Of a stretch of DNA of 64,000 nt, positions 1 to 11,395 are shown piece after piece. The stretch lies in contig NC_089823.1 in the NCBI RefSeq assembly GCF_035046505.1, forward strand, positions 102,323,412 to 102,387,411, written 5' to 3'. Each line of letters begins with the position of its first letter. The stretch's first letter is position 1. The notes under the pieces are model-generated. The model was not told where the DNA came from and made no database searches. It saw nothing but the letters and a program-made list of their open reading frames with translations. The DNA comes from Tiliqua scincoides (taxonomy: Eukaryota > Chordata > Lepidosauria > Squamata > Scincidae). Made by a program: the position numbers and the translations under genes.

Positions 1-775
1 AAGTTAGCTGAACTGTATATTGAAATAATCAATGCTGTTCCCCCTTCTCTATCCCCAGTAAGACTATCCCCCTTGTAACAAAGCTATTAGCCAGTCTTGG
101 AATGGATATTTCTGTTTCAGTTTTGAACTGGGACTTGCAGACCAGACCACCAGATCTGCAGGTACTATGCAATGATCAGGTATGTGAGAAATCATTCTAA
201 TTCATGGGTCAGGAAAGCAAGACAGCAAATAAAGAGCCTTTCTCCCAAGCTAGGTTGTCTGTTGTGATGTTCTTCAAAGTACATGTTAAGACACGCTACT
301 GGGAGACACATATACATACACCAAGTACACCAGGAATTCAAGTTTTTGTCAGGAGTTCACTCAACTATTAAACATTAGTTATTACATATTAGTTACTTTA
401 CTGGTGTACTCTGTAACCACAATATTATTTACAATTATCATTTTATATTGTATTACTTGTATATAGCACAATTTATATATTTTATTATTAGGTATTTATG
501 GGAAAAGTGTATGTGATATTATTGCACTGGGTCATGGAAAAAAGTTCGACGATCTATTGCAGCCACTGCTTTACCATACTTGACTACATTCAACATGAGA
601 TCTGGTAGGCTATTATATCAACTGACTGTTAGGATTAAAAATGATTAGGATTCCAAATCTATTGTGCAGTTCTCAGATATTAAAAAAATAAGAGTTACAG
701 AACACCTGTTCTATATGATTATACTCTACTTAGCTATCACACTCCATACAGTCTTACATATGAGTTATTGCTTAC
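1..775 (-). other. UBAC2: UBAC2 intron 2 (partial)
   Basis: Everything left of the exon 2 donor is intron. It is AT-rich, especially 400-500, and I recognise no exon, RNA gene or classifiable repeat in it. Confidence 0.8.
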
Positions 776-903
776 CTGAAATTCCTCTTTTGCTGCTTGT
801 AGATTATATGTGAAGAACTTCTGATAATGTTGAAAAAGTAGAACCAACAGAAGTGAGAGGGTGCTTGGTATTATTAAAAGGCCCTTTGATAGAGGTGCTT
901 TAT
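776..903 (-). CDS. UBAC2: UBAC2 coding exon 2 (partial gene)
   Basis: UBAC2 is a polytopic ER-membrane, rhomboid-like protein with a C-terminal UBA domain; in mammals it partners UBXD8 and gp78 in ER-associated degradation. Read on the minus strand, the exon lies between an acceptor (pyrimidine tract then AAAG) and a donor (CAG/GTAAGC). Its 128 nt encode KAPLSKGLLIIPSTLSLLL and on to KEEFQ, closely matching the vertebrate UBAC2 N-terminus (KAPLSKSLLLVPSALSLLL). The leucine-rich run is the first membrane segment. The exon opens with two bases completing a Tyr codon begun by exon 1 and ends in phase 0, so the reading frame joins exactly. With exon 1 it supplies residues 1-53; later exons lie beyond the left edge. 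Confidence 0.95.
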
Positions 904-1262
904 CTTTAAAAGAAAAAGATGTATGAAATGGTCTCAATTACAAATATACTTCCTAATATAAGCAAGAACATGCTTTCCAATCATAACTGAAAGATCTCTC
1001 CTCCAAAAAACCACAGATGCCTATCAAATTGAATATGATTAAAATGAATGAATTGTACTTCTTACATAACTTTTTGCCTTACTTTTTTTAAATCCAAGTT
1101 GTAGCCAGGATCCTGATTCAAACTGAGGATTTTAGTGACAAAATATAATATAGGTCTCAATGCATGGCACTAACTGAACTTTTGGGAGTGAAGTCTGCAT
1201 TATATCCAGGCCAAAACAAACCTTATAAGCTGAAAATTTGTTGTCACACAAAAGAAATGTAG

Positions 1263-1796
1263 AGCCCAATCCAATCCCCTGCCAGTTCATACGAGTAGTA
1301 TGCAGCGCCATTGACAGAGTGTGCACTGCATGCTACTGGGGGTGACCAGATGGCCCAGGATTGGCAAGTAAAAATTTGTTACGTATCTTCCTGTAAACCA
1401 CCTGGTCTCCAATGGGTCTCCATGGACATACACCACCTATTTAGCTGGTGTAAGTCTGAGGAGACAAAGGAGTAGGTCAAGCCTGGGAAATCGGGATAGG
1501 ATCTTAGTGTGTGCAGCTACTGCCATGATCCTCCCCTTTCAGCCTCCCAGCTAAGGCTGTTCCTTGCCCCCTTACACCACCCATCATCCCCTGAACTGCC
1601 TTTGCCACCAACCTATCTGCTCCAGCAGAGGATGAAGAGGTTTTGTGGCCTGATGGCACCCACACACAGCCTCTAGCCATTTACACTGAAATGCCTGGTC
1701 CACAGAACAATGGAACAACTTTTGCGCCATCAGTCCAGGATTTACAGTGGTGGACTGCGAGATCTGTCACCATAAGGCCCTGGTAGAATTGGGCTG
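1263..1796. mobile_element. Foldback/MITE with AGCCCAATCC ends, copy 1
   Basis: The block starts AGCCCAATCC and ends GAATTGGGCTG, near-perfect inverted ends. Internal words such as GATGGCCCAGGA and a segment near the right end reading GATCTGNCAC are shared with 26073-26539, so the two are copies of one family. No transposase is present. The superfamily is unassigned. Confidence 0.6.
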
Positions 1797-2116
1797 TTAA
1801 TCTTCTATATGAATTACTGATGGGGATACTATATCCTATTAAGAAAATTTTTGTGTCTCCCTCGCATTCGAGTCCGGAAGATAGCAATGCTTTTATGAAA
1901 ACCGAAGTGAAACCCGCTCAAAAAGCCATCTAAGTTTAAATGTTCGGTTAAGTTTAAGTTCAGCAACATGTTGATTTATTTTATGAATATCTTAAGCTAT
2001 ATAGGGTCATAATACTAAGAATTCTATTCTTCTGGATATTACTTTTTCACAATATTTATATAATTCATAAACTCTGTATACTGAGGCACAGGATTTTGTT
2101 TTGTTTAAAACTCATT

Positions 2117-2180
2117 TTTGCCCGGCCCACAGGTGTGCACATTTGGTCCCTGTCGCGTATATGCAACGTTGGGCAGAAAT
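2117..2180. repeat. 64-bp unclassified dispersed repeat, copy 1
   Basis: The unit from TTTGCCCGG to GGGCAGAAAT is almost identical to 40827-40890. The two differ at four positions, all transitions. The ends are roughly inverted (TTTGCCC and GGGCAGAAA), so it may be a tiny MITE or the conserved end of a larger element. Confidence 0.7.
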
Positions 2181-5100
2181 GACTTAAATAAATATGGACT
2201 GTAATTCTTTCATTACAATATTTGTCAAAGCATATTCTCCTTTTTTGGACTCAATATAACCGGTTAGATCCAAAATTGTTGTAGTAAGTAAAACTCTGCT
2301 CCCACAACAAGCCTTTCCCACCTCTCCTCCCCACAGCAGCTCTCTATGCCCCTCCAAGTGCCTTTTCAAATGCCTTTTCAAAGAATTAGGGAATCCTCCT
2401 GAAGGATTCTACAAAGGAAAGCTACAAAGGCGCTACAAAGGAAAGGGAGAATTGCTGAAAAAACTCTGAATACAACCCAGTGGGAAGCATTTACATTTCC
2501 CCTTAGGATGGAACAAAGAAAAATGTTGAAGCTATCCATTTTATGCATCCTTTCGTGGATTACAGTAATACTGCCCAAAATACTGCTTCTTTTGGTACTG
2601 TTTTGTTACAGTCCCCTGGTCCTGGGTGTGACTGATCGCTGCTGAAATCAATGGCAACAGTGTATTCTAGGTAGGATCCACCAATCAGCACCTGTTTCCT
2701 GTCTTTACCCACAACGATGTCTCCTGTAGCATTGTTTCATATACAGCACTTTGCAAGAATGTATCCCCCAGCATGTCAAATGCTGCCTCCCCTTATCCAA
2801 TGATGTTCCAGTTTCTGCTCTTAGCACTCTCCAGTGCTCTAGCTCTGCATTCCACTCCCCTCTACATTTATTTTTCCTCTCTGCCCCCCTCTTCCTTTTC
2901 AAACCCAGGGAGTGGAAAGAGTCTGAGAAGCAGCAGATGCGGACAGATATGGGTACCTCATGGATTATTGGAAGCATTACTCTAATACAGATCTGGCTGC
3001 AACAGGAATATTCAACATGTGCCAGTGACCATATTCTTTTCATAGTTCATGGGCATATTCTTGGCAGATCTTAGCCTGAACTATAGTTAGCTATGACTCA
3101 GCACCAGAACCAGTTCTGAATATCTGACTCATTCCTGGAGCATGAAATAATAATACAAGAGCATAGATGAGGAAAAGAGCCAAGGAACACACAGATGGTA
3201 CTGGTCTTCCCTGCTGTATAACTGTATAAAACTGTATTACGTAACTCAAAGATTTGGGAGAAAGAATTCAAAGTCAGAAAATTTGAGTCCCTTCTTTTTG
3301 ATAAACAATGGTACAACTCCTGTAATACAACAGAAAATTATTGTTTTTTCCCTTTTCCCAATACTTTATATTACAAAGAAATTATTCAATTAAACTCAAG
3401 GCCCCACTTTACTATATAATAAAGAGACAAAACCCTTTTATCAGTACTCTGCCATTACTGTTCACATTAGACTTCTCAAATTTTAGTACACAGGAAGTGG
3501 TTATTTTTACTTATATCACAAAAAGTAGAGTAGCCACAGTTGCAAACACCACATAAATGTGACAGTAACCCACAGTGGAAAGCACAGCTGTCTGCAAAAT
3601 CCTCAATGTCCTCATCTGGTCCCGGAAAATGTTTTAAAACGTGACTGATGCCGGTTGAAGGGTACAATAAACACTGTGATTCTAGAAAGCGGTTTACTGT
3701 ATCAGTACAAAAGCTTCATAGTTCAGTAGTACAAATAGTGCTACTTAAAAACAGTGGATGTTCAATTGCATGGATAAAAAGTATTCATACGGTACGGATA
3801 AAATAAATTTGAAATAATCTATAGCAGAATTCTTTTAATAAGATGACCCAACAGGTGTTCAAGGCTACCACATAAATCATTCAAGCCAATGCCTCCACCA
3901 TACTAGAAATCATTTTATCAGCAAAGGTAGGTAAAAGAAAGTATCCCCCCCCCACATACATTTTCCTGTCAAAAAGATCTTTGTGAGAGGGAAGAAATCA
4001 GGCTTTGACTGGGAGAGGCTTGCTAGTGGGCCCTGAGAGGCAGACTTCCTCTCCAATCAGGGACTGGCTCTGCCCACACTTGGCAATATAAGAGCTTCAC
4101 TGGGACAAACTGGGCAACTCCTGCCCACGCCCACAAATGTTCGCAACACTGGGAGGGTAGAGATCTCAAGTGGATGTGGAGGAGGCAGGAGGGTCTGAGC
4201 AGGAATTAGGGAGCAGGTTCAAGTGTTGGCAGAGTTTAAAAATCCTGCCATTGGCTTATAACAAAGCTGGCAGGTAGATGCAGGCAGCAGACCACAATAG
4301 ACCCTCTGAGCCCCTGTGATGGCCCTGAGGATGAAAATGGAGGAAGACAAGGGTACAATCTTAACCCCTCCCATGCAAATGCTTTCTACCCACCTTTTCT
4401 TTAGCTTTGGAAGGCACCCCAAATCACCTTCAGGGAAGTGGGACCAGGGGCCAAACCCCCTTCCCTTTACAGGCTTGGAGAACTCATGTTCTCAACCACT
4501 AATTTTCCCAGTCCCTGGATCTTTACAGGGACAAGAAGGTGTGTGTTTTTCTTTTGCTCAGTCAGCATGATTCTCCTATTCTCTGTGGACCATCCCTGCT
4601 GGGGATGTTCCATGGTCCTTTTTTTCTTTTTAGGGTACAGAATGAGGGTTAAAACAAACACCAGTTACTTTTCTTCAAGTTGAAGTGGTCTCCCACTTGT
4701 CTGCAGCTTGCCCACAGGCCTGCCTGCCGCTGGCCCTTCCCCTGCCTGGAACACCTCCATTCCACCCTCCCCCACACCCCAAACCATCAAGTCAGCCCAA
4801 CATGGCCAGTGTGAATTGTAATAGAAGATCAGAAGATCATCAGGGGGATGATGTGTTGACAGCAGTTCCATGTTTTGACAGCTGGTTGACAGCTCTGGGA
4901 AAGGCAGGGCTGGCTCCACAGCTGTAATCAATCAAGGCCAATGGAGACCTGGATGGACACCTGAGCTTCATTTGACCTTGATGGGACTTTGAATGGACAT
5001 AAACTGAAGAAATGGCTCACCTGAGCCTAATTCAGACTTAACAAGGGGCAAACAAGGTAGCTCACAACTAAGCTGCATTTTGGATAATGGGTCATCCAAG

Positions 5101-6554
5101 GATAAAAGGCAGTTTCAGAAGGAGCAAAGCCAAGCAGGTACACTGACCTAGACCTACAGGAGAAGGGGACTGCCAGGACTCTGCTGGTGGACACAGAAGA
5201 CAGAACTGCCAGGACCCTGCTAAAGAGACACTCTGCTGCAGAGGACACAGAGGAAGGGACTCTGCTGCAGTGGACTGCTATTGGATTGAACTTGGATTGG
5301 AGGCTTTGGACCTTTACCCACTAAGTTAAGTGGAGTTTTGGGGAGGGAAAGCCTTTGGACAATAGGACTTGCAGAGAATAAGTGTTTGTAGCAATCAAGT
5401 TGGTTAATTGCTATAGATAAGGAATTATGTGTTCATTCCTTTGCATACCACAGCTGTTTCTAGAGATAAGGACATGTTAATTAGCCAAAAAAGTGGGCAT
5501 TGGGAGATGGAACATTTGGACGGGACATGAACTTACTTGTTTGCATTGGTGCAGAGGCCAGATCTGGTGCACGGATGTGCACCAGCCCAGCTGACTCAGA
5601 AGAAGGAACAAATGTGCCTTATAGCATATTTGCAACACTCCTGGGCCAGCATAAGGGGCTTATGCCAGCGTAGCACAATTGTTGGATTGCACTCTTAGGC
5701 TGTCATACTAAACATACTCGGTTCCTAACAGAGCCTGACTTGTAACATACTTCCAAATAAACATGCATAGGATAGTACTGTTAGTATGCACCCACACAAG
5801 TTAGCACTGTGCAGAGAAGATGGATTTCCTTGGCACAGAATTTTGATTACTTCCTGTAAATGGAGATCTAAATGCGAAGCTTGTGCATACGACAATACTA
5901 TGACAATATTGTACTACGACCAATAGGCTGATCTCAATGTTCACAGTATACTGCATCCGACAGGCCTAGTTCAACATCAGTCAGGCCAGCAAGTAACTAT
6001 TTGCTGTGAAGAGATAGATGACAAAGATTTAAGTTGAATACCTTTATAATATTCCTTTAGAAAAACTGCTATACTTCCCAGTACAACTTGCTCAATCCAG
6101 AGCTACTGCAGCACATACAGTATTGTAAAAAAGTTCAAAGATTGGCCTTGTCTGCCCTCTGTCTGTTGCAGATATATTTTATTTTCCAACCTGTCTGAAG
6201 TTTCCTGCCTGATGTGAATACATATCATTACAAAGGAAGGCTGTAATCCTGATATTCCAAATTAAGGTGGTTCACCCCAGCATGAGCTATCTTGATTTCT
6301 GCACATTTCAAAACTGTCAGCTGAATGTGTGCACTGATTCAATTGAAAAACACTGGAATTGAGCTTATGCGAAAGATCATCTATGGTGTCCAATTTGTGA
6401 TGGTCCATTCATAAATGCAAATTATTTGTTTTAGTAATGAAGTGATAAACATGCATATATGAACCAATATCAAGTTTTGTCCCATTTTCTATAAAAAAAC
6501 CAAACTTGCAGAAGGCAAGAGTGGTTAATACTTAAATGAAACATTTGTTATATG
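2181..6554. other. Unassigned intronic sequence
   Basis: Mostly unclassified. 3990-4200 and 4920-5340 are less AT-rich and contain CCAAT- and TATA-like words (for example a TATAAGAG run near 4087) but no paired repeats or coding signal. 5595-5700 resembles the foldback family at 14600-14690. ORFs here show no family resemblance. Confidence 0.4.
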
Positions 6555-6665
6555 TTTTAAGAGCGTACAAAGCACTTCCCATGTTTTATTCTGATGTTGT
6601 CCTTACAACAACCCAGCAGGGTTAGCATATTATCTCCATACTGCCAGGGGGTTGAGGGAGAGTTT
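6555..6665. repeat. MIR/CORE-SINE remnant
   Basis: The run TCCTTACAACAACCCAGCAGG followed by a TATTATCTCCAT word matches the MIR 3' region (TCACAACAACCCT..., ATTATCCCCA). Highly diverged, hence old. Confidence 0.5.
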
Positions 6666-6669
6666 GCCT

Positions 6670-8489
6670 AAAGCTGCCTGATAAGTTCATAGCAGAGTCC
6701 CATTTGTGCACATGCATCAAGGCCCAAGCTACCCCAGCTGTCCACACGTTTTGCAATGGCACAACCTCCAAGTATTGGGTCACATACTTCACCATGACAG
6801 ATCATAGATATGTCACACCCAGAGTCTAACAATGATAGCCCTCCCATGAATACCTTTTTCATTAAGGAAAGAGCCCACTGAGCATGGGCTAGCCCTTGAC
6901 AGGTGACTCCTTGTCCTAGAACCCATGAACTTACACTCCCTCTTGAAATAGCCCATCTCCCAACAGGTGAACATGGTCTCTTCTGTGGCCTTTCTGCACT
7001 AGTCTCTCCAACATTGAGTGTCGGCTAGCAGAGGGTTGGTTAAATCTCTACCGACCAGTTTGGGTGGGCCGTAGCTTCTAGCCCTCCACCCCAGTGAGAT
7101 CCCCCACCATGGCTGTCCTGTGACTTCTTCCCCTTGGGGCTTCTCCTTGGGTCCCTTCACTGCCTCAGCTGCTAAGAAATTCTCAAACATCCAAGTGGCT
7201 GCCTATGAAGATGATGATAACCTGTAGGGCTTGGTTCAACACCACCTTGTTGACTATGTGGGTCTTGTCATCAGTGGTTGGCATGAACCATATGACAACA
7301 GCTTCATGGACTTTGGCCATGAGTACATGGCAGTGGTCCCCTCACTTATACCTGATGACCAGGAAATAAGGTGTAATATGCCCTTTATCACCCCACACTA
7401 GTCAAGGAAGGGTTCTTTCAATTTCTTGTAATCCCTAGCTTCCCATATTGGCAGCATGCATAAGACTGCTTGAGTGGGCCCTGTCAAATATGGCCCAATC
7501 AAGTAAGCACATTGCGGCCAGGGTCATTGGGCCATCTCAGTCAGGTAAGTTATAAAGTTATAAGGAATGCTTCCATTTCTTCTTCCAGGGTCTATTTGGT
7601 TGGGCAGACCAGAGGGACATTCATTAGCCCCCCTTCAGCAGTCACTGTCCCACCTTCCATCCTGGAGCTGGTTAACAACTTTCCACAAAATTGGCCTGAT
7701 GCTTCTGCTTGTTACTGCATTAAATCCTTTATCAGCTACCATTAAAGTTCAGCCAGCCATTAGCCAAACTGTGCTAAGTCCAGAATGTGATCATCCTGGC
7801 CTCCAGCTCTTCCTATCACTGTTTCACCTGCATTATTCACCACAAAATGTGGGGGGTACACTGCCTGTACAAAAGGAAGAGTGACCAGAGGAGACACCCC
7901 AAAGCCCTAGTCAGTCAGATAAGGGCCTATTGGCCTCAAGATGGTGTTGCTTGGATGCTAGTCACAGCTATGAGGCCTCAGAGCCCAGAGGAGGGAAAGG
8001 GTACTAATAAGACACCCCTTAATAACTTGGACCCCTCTCCCCCCACCAGGTGGGGACTTCAAGGCCAAAGTTGTCCCACTTGCAGCCTTGGTCAGGCTCT
8101 CAACTCCCTGGTGTGTAGTCCAGTCAGCCATCATAGGCCAGCAGGGGGCTTTTAAGTACCACCAGCAGCTATGCCTACTCATCTGTCTCTTGCAAGTGCC
8201 ACCACCAGATGTGCCTCCTCATTCACCAACACGTCTGTGACAACTTCCAGCTACAAATGGGGCAGGTGCTGCCCCCCCCCCCACACACACCTTGGCCACT
8301 ACTCCCAGGATGGTAGTGATGCTTCTTAGGCCACTGCAGTTGGTTTTCCAGGATCACAGCTGCCCATCCCAGGATAAGGAGGACATGAAGATTGAGGATA
8401 GCCATCCTTTGCATCCTAACTGCATCCTTATTTGGAAAGAAGCTTCACAACTCATTCCAAGTGATAACCATGTTAAGCATTCATAAATT
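6670..8489. other. Unassigned, pyrimidine-rich intronic sequence
   Basis: This stretch is richer in GC than its neighbours and gives several 60-120 residue open frames, none recognisable. A plus-strand segment at 7196-7400 reads as a peptide rich in acidic and aromatic residues with an in-frame stop, which might be a decayed coding fragment of an unknown repeat. No ends or duplications were found. Confidence 0.3.
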
Positions 8490-8497
8490 TATTATAG

Positions 8498-8753
8498 CAG
8501 TCGTTCCCAAACGTTTTCAACCAGCAGCTTGGCTCCCTTGACTTGCTGAGCCATTGGCCACAGCTCCCCATTCAAGATACATGGTATATACATTGTATAT
8601 TGTATACATTATTGCCATTGGCCATGGCTCCCCATTTGGGATACATTGCATACGCATTGTATACACTGTATAGGCTGAGGGTTTTTCATGAGCATTCTGT
8701 AGCACCCCTGGCTGGTTTCCACCACTCCTTGTCTCACAGTTTGGGAATCACAG
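8498..8753. mobile_element. Short hAT (MITE), TSD TATTATAG/TATCATAG
   Basis: It starts CAGTCGTTCCCAAACG and ends GTTTGGGAATCACAG, inverted hAT-type ends. Flanking 8-mers at 8490-8497 (TATTATAG) and 8754-8761 (TATCATAG) differ at one base. Length is 256 bp; no coding capacity. Confidence 0.8.
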
Positions 8754-8830
8754 TATCATAGCATAAACTTCCATGCAGTCATGCATCTAAAAATGCTGCA
8801 ATGCATTAGTTCCACAAGACTTTGGGGCTA

Positions 8831-8909
8831 CAATCCTCGCCACACTTTCTTGGGAGTAAGCCCCGTTGACTCTAATGGGACTGACTTCTGAGTAAACATG
8901 CATAGGACG
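8831..8909 (+). repeat. ~80-bp palindromic repeat, copy 1 (tandem with next)
   Basis: Begins CAATCCT and carries GGGAGTAAGCCCC, TAATGGGACT and TTCTGAGTA in family order, ending CATAGGAC. Lies in UBAC2 intron 1, about 0.5 kb from exon 1, directly before a second copy in the same orientation. Confidence 0.8.
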
Positions 8910-8923
8910 GGGCTCTAAGGCTC

Positions 8924-9003
8924 CAATCCTGCTCACACTTTCCTGGGAGTAAGCCCCACTGACTCTAATGGGACCGACTTCTGAGTAGACATGCGTCGGC
9001 TTG
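8924..9003 (+). repeat. ~80-bp palindromic repeat, copy 2
   Basis: Begins CAATCCTGC and carries CTGGGAGTAAGCCCC and CTTCTGAGTAGACATGC. Same orientation as copy 1 and separated from it by about 15 bp, so the pair is a local tandem duplication or two neighbouring insertions. Confidence 0.8.
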
Positions 9004-9097
9004 GGCTCTGGGTTGCTCTCTTCACAGAACCAGAGACCATTCAGATGCACGCAATGCATCCTCCAGGGGGCGGCTTACATAAAATCTGTAGCCTCGG

Positions 9098-9160
9098 AGC
9101 TCCACGACGTTTACTTCCGAGTGAGCGTGCACAGAAATAGGCTCCGCAGGGTGCATGACG
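9098..9160 (+). repeat. Degenerate palindromic repeat at UBAC2 island edge
   Basis: Within the left edge of the CpG island the words GTTTACTTCCGAGTGAGCG and TGCACAG follow the family's right half, with CpGs retained. Only half a copy is recognisable. Confidence 0.5.
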
Positions 9161-9375
9161 ATCCACCCACTGCTGGCTTTGGGCGAGAGCAGGGACTCAG
9201 AGGGGAAGGCGGATTCCTGCGGTGGGGAGGAGACTGCGCCGCGCCTGGCTCCCTGAACACTGGCCAGGGAGGTGCAGAGGCGATAGGGATTCCCCCCAGT
9301 TGCTGCAGCGCTGCACCCCTCGGCATTCCCGGGGCGGGAAGGGAAGGGAAGGAGTCCCGGGGAGGGGGTACTTAC

Positions 9376-9406
9376 ACAGCCCGCTGGAGCCGGTACTGGT
9401 GAACAT
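9376..9406 (-). CDS. UBAC2: UBAC2 coding exon 1 (start codon to first donor)
   Basis: On the minus strand an ATG at 9406 with A at -3 begins MFTSTGSSGL, identical as recalled to the start of mammalian UBAC2. After ten codons and one extra base the sequence meets a consensus donor, T/GTAAGT. That leftover T joins the AT opening exon 2 to give TAT (Tyr), restoring the family sequence GLYKAPLSK. An in-frame upstream ATG (9454) would add 16 residues; I chose 9406 because the family starts there. The exon sits inside a CpG island, as expected for a broadly expressed gene. The 5'UTR must extend to higher coordinates, probably to about 9500-9650, but its end cannot be seen. Confidence 0.95.
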
Positions 9407-9890
9407 GATCCCGGGCTGCAGGAAGGGGGCGCGAGGAGGGAGGCCCCCAGCCACAGGCAGGCTGCAGTCGCCCGCTGCTCACCCCCGTCCGGGGGGCTGC
9501 CCTGCCCGCTCTTCCTCCCTTGGGCGGCCCTTTTCCCGAGGCCGAGGAGCCTGGGCGGCAGCCGGGCCCAGGAACTAAGCGCTAAGGCGGCTGAGCCAGC
9601 CGAGACCGGCAGGGCAGGGCAGGCGGGCCGGCCCTGGACAGTGCCCTCTGCCGGAGATGCAGCCTCAGCCGCCGGCGGGGAAGGCAGCCCGCGCCAGGCA
9701 CCGCCGACCCGCTCCCAGCCACCGCAGCCCGCGCCTGCCTGGCTGCTGCCTCCAGCACGCTCCTGCATTGAGGTTGCTCGCAGCCGGGCCAGGCTAGCCA
9801 CGGCTCTTGTCAAACGAGCCGCTCAGAGCTCAGTGGACGAAGGGTTTGTGTCGGGTGCACAACACACCCGCTGGCTGGCTATTGCAGCCC

Positions 9891-9970
9891 AAATCCTATG
9901 CTTGTCTACTCAGAAGTAAGTCCCATTACAGTCAATGAGGCTTACTTCCATGAAAGTGTGGCATGGATTG
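9891..9970 (-). repeat. ~80-bp palindromic repeat upstream of UBAC2, copy 1
   Basis: Reads AATCCTATGCTTGTCTACTC, AGAAGTAAGTCCCATT and GGCTTACTTCC in the reverse family orientation, ending GGATTGCAG. Lies just upstream of the UBAC2 CpG island. Confidence 0.8.
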
Positions 9971-9985
9971 CAGACTGAGAGCCCA

Positions 9986-10065
9986 TGCCTATGCTTGTCT
10001 ACTCAGAAGTAAGTCCCATTAGAGTCCATGGAGATTTCTCCCATGAAAGTGTGGATTGCATTGCA
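9986..10065 (-). repeat. ~80-bp palindromic repeat upstream of UBAC2, copy 2
   Basis: Reads CCTATGCTTGTCTACTCAG, AAGTAAGTCCCATTAGAGTC and ends GTGGATTGCATTGCAGCC. It directly follows the previous copy in the same orientation, mirroring the tandem pair on the other side of the island. Confidence 0.8.
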
Positions 10066-10069
10066 GCCT

Positions 10070-11395
10070 GAGGCTGCTTAAGTTGGCAGTCTCTCTCTCA
10101 CACTCAAAAACATACACACAGTGCAAAGACTCTGACTGACAGAGGCCCTCTCAACACACCCACTCATCTTTGACAACAGAGACAGATTCCCATTCATCTT
10201 TAGTGGAATGTGCAAATCAAATCTCATTGATCTGTGTTGCAGGCACACAACTTTTGCACAGCCCTGTCTCCAAAACACACATCTTTCTTTTGCTTTTGGT
10301 CTGGGCACGCAAACACAGGTTTTTACCTGCACGTACTTAACAAGGTGGTTACACAATGTTCACAGGCTTATAAAAACATTGGAGCATACTCTTGGTCTCT
10401 TTGAAGTTGTTGGGCATGCTTTAACCAACTTTAACCAACCATATAACCAAAGAATGATAAAATAAGAAAGGATTTCCCTTCCATTCTTTTTTATATTTCA
10501 TTATAGGTAAAGTAGAGATTTTAATCAGTGAGTGAAGTACTGTGTAACATACTCTGGACTAATTTAAATGCACTACTAGCGCTGGTGTTAGGTTCCTGCA
10601 CAGAGCCTCCCATGGTCTCTTGACCACAAGACTCATGCTGCAGTTGCCACTTCTCTCCATCTCCTCCACCACCCCCCTGTCAATGGAAACATACTCTACA
10701 AATCCTAATGATGAGTGAAGCAAGTACTCGAGAGAATGCTCCCAATTGTAAATGAGGGTGCAGGGTGCAATGGTTTTATAAGTTTCTTGGCCAGCTCATA
10801 CTACCACTGGTGCTGGGGGCACCAGTAAACCAGGGATCAGCCTGACTGAGTTCAATGGAACATTGATCAGCCCTCGAACAGTGCTAGACCTAGTGCTAGA
10901 CCTAGCACTGTGAATGTAGTTAGCATGCATCTCAGTATAGAGACCCCTTGCACGCACACAAGAACTTCTGCTTCTGGTTTTCTCCACACACACAAGAAGG
11001 GAAAGAAATGCTGTGGAGCCCCAAAAAAGCATGCACCTTGCGCTTTGCATGAAGGTGGATCCGATTTTGGGATTTGGCTTCAGCACTTGTAGCAAAGTGC
11101 TGGATATTTTCCGAAAATATCTTCCCAGTGATACCATTTGGAGCCATTTGATTTCCATCTCAATGATTTCTCAGTATGAATTTTGATTAATGATTAATAG
11201 AAATGAGATACCAAAGAAGAAATAATTAATAGAACAAAAATAAAGGAAAGGAAGAAGATAACAGCAGAAAAGACAGGAAAGTACAGGTGGGACCTCAGTA
11301 TCCACTGATTTGACTCACTACTGATACTGGGTCCATCTATAAATGCCTTATAACAAGGGGGAAAGCGCCAAAGTTCCATTTCCTACCTTTGGACT
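10070..11395. other. Unassigned intergenic sequence
   Basis: No gene, RNA or classifiable repeat seen. A short exact duplication (GCTAGACCTAG twice near 10882-10906) is the only local structure. Confidence 0.4.

Larger units (their letters stand above)
904..9375 (-). other. UBAC2: UBAC2 intron 1
   Basis: This 8.47-kb intron is bounded by the exon 1 donor (GTAAGT) and the exon 2 acceptor (TTTAAAG). It holds a foldback element (1263-1796), one of two copies of a 64-bp unclassified repeat (2117-2180), MIR-like sequence (about 6555-6665), a small hAT (8498-8753) and a tandem pair of the ~80-bp palindromic repeat next to the promoter. No further coding exon is evident. Confidence 0.85.
9085..9850 (-). 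promoter_or_regulatory. UBAC2: UBAC2 CpG-island promoter region
   Basis: Base composition changes abruptly from AT-rich flanks to a CpG-dense block surrounding exon 1. GC-rich runs lie on the upstream side (about 9410-9780), where the 5'UTR and transcription start should be. No TATA box or ATTGG/CCAAT box is obvious, consistent with a dispersed-start CpG promoter. Long ORFs across it on both strands reflect stop-codon scarcity in GC-rich DNA, not coding. Confidence 0.8.

Noticed and set aside
4920-5340. Fossil LTR element
   Set aside because: Promoter-like words and an even composition suggested an LTR, but there is no second LTR, primer-binding site, polypurine tract or recognisable protein. 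The same applies to 3990-4200 and 32740-32900. No retroviral or Polinton-like sequence was recognised anywhere.
7196-7400. Decayed protein-coding fragment
   Set aside because: A short peptide-like stretch with an in-frame stop could not be tied to any family; chance is as likely.
9022-9813. 263-codon minus-strand open frame across UBAC2 exon 1
   Set aside because: It is in a CpG-rich island with few stop codons, and it disagrees with the splice-bounded UBAC2 frame. No protein family is recognisable.
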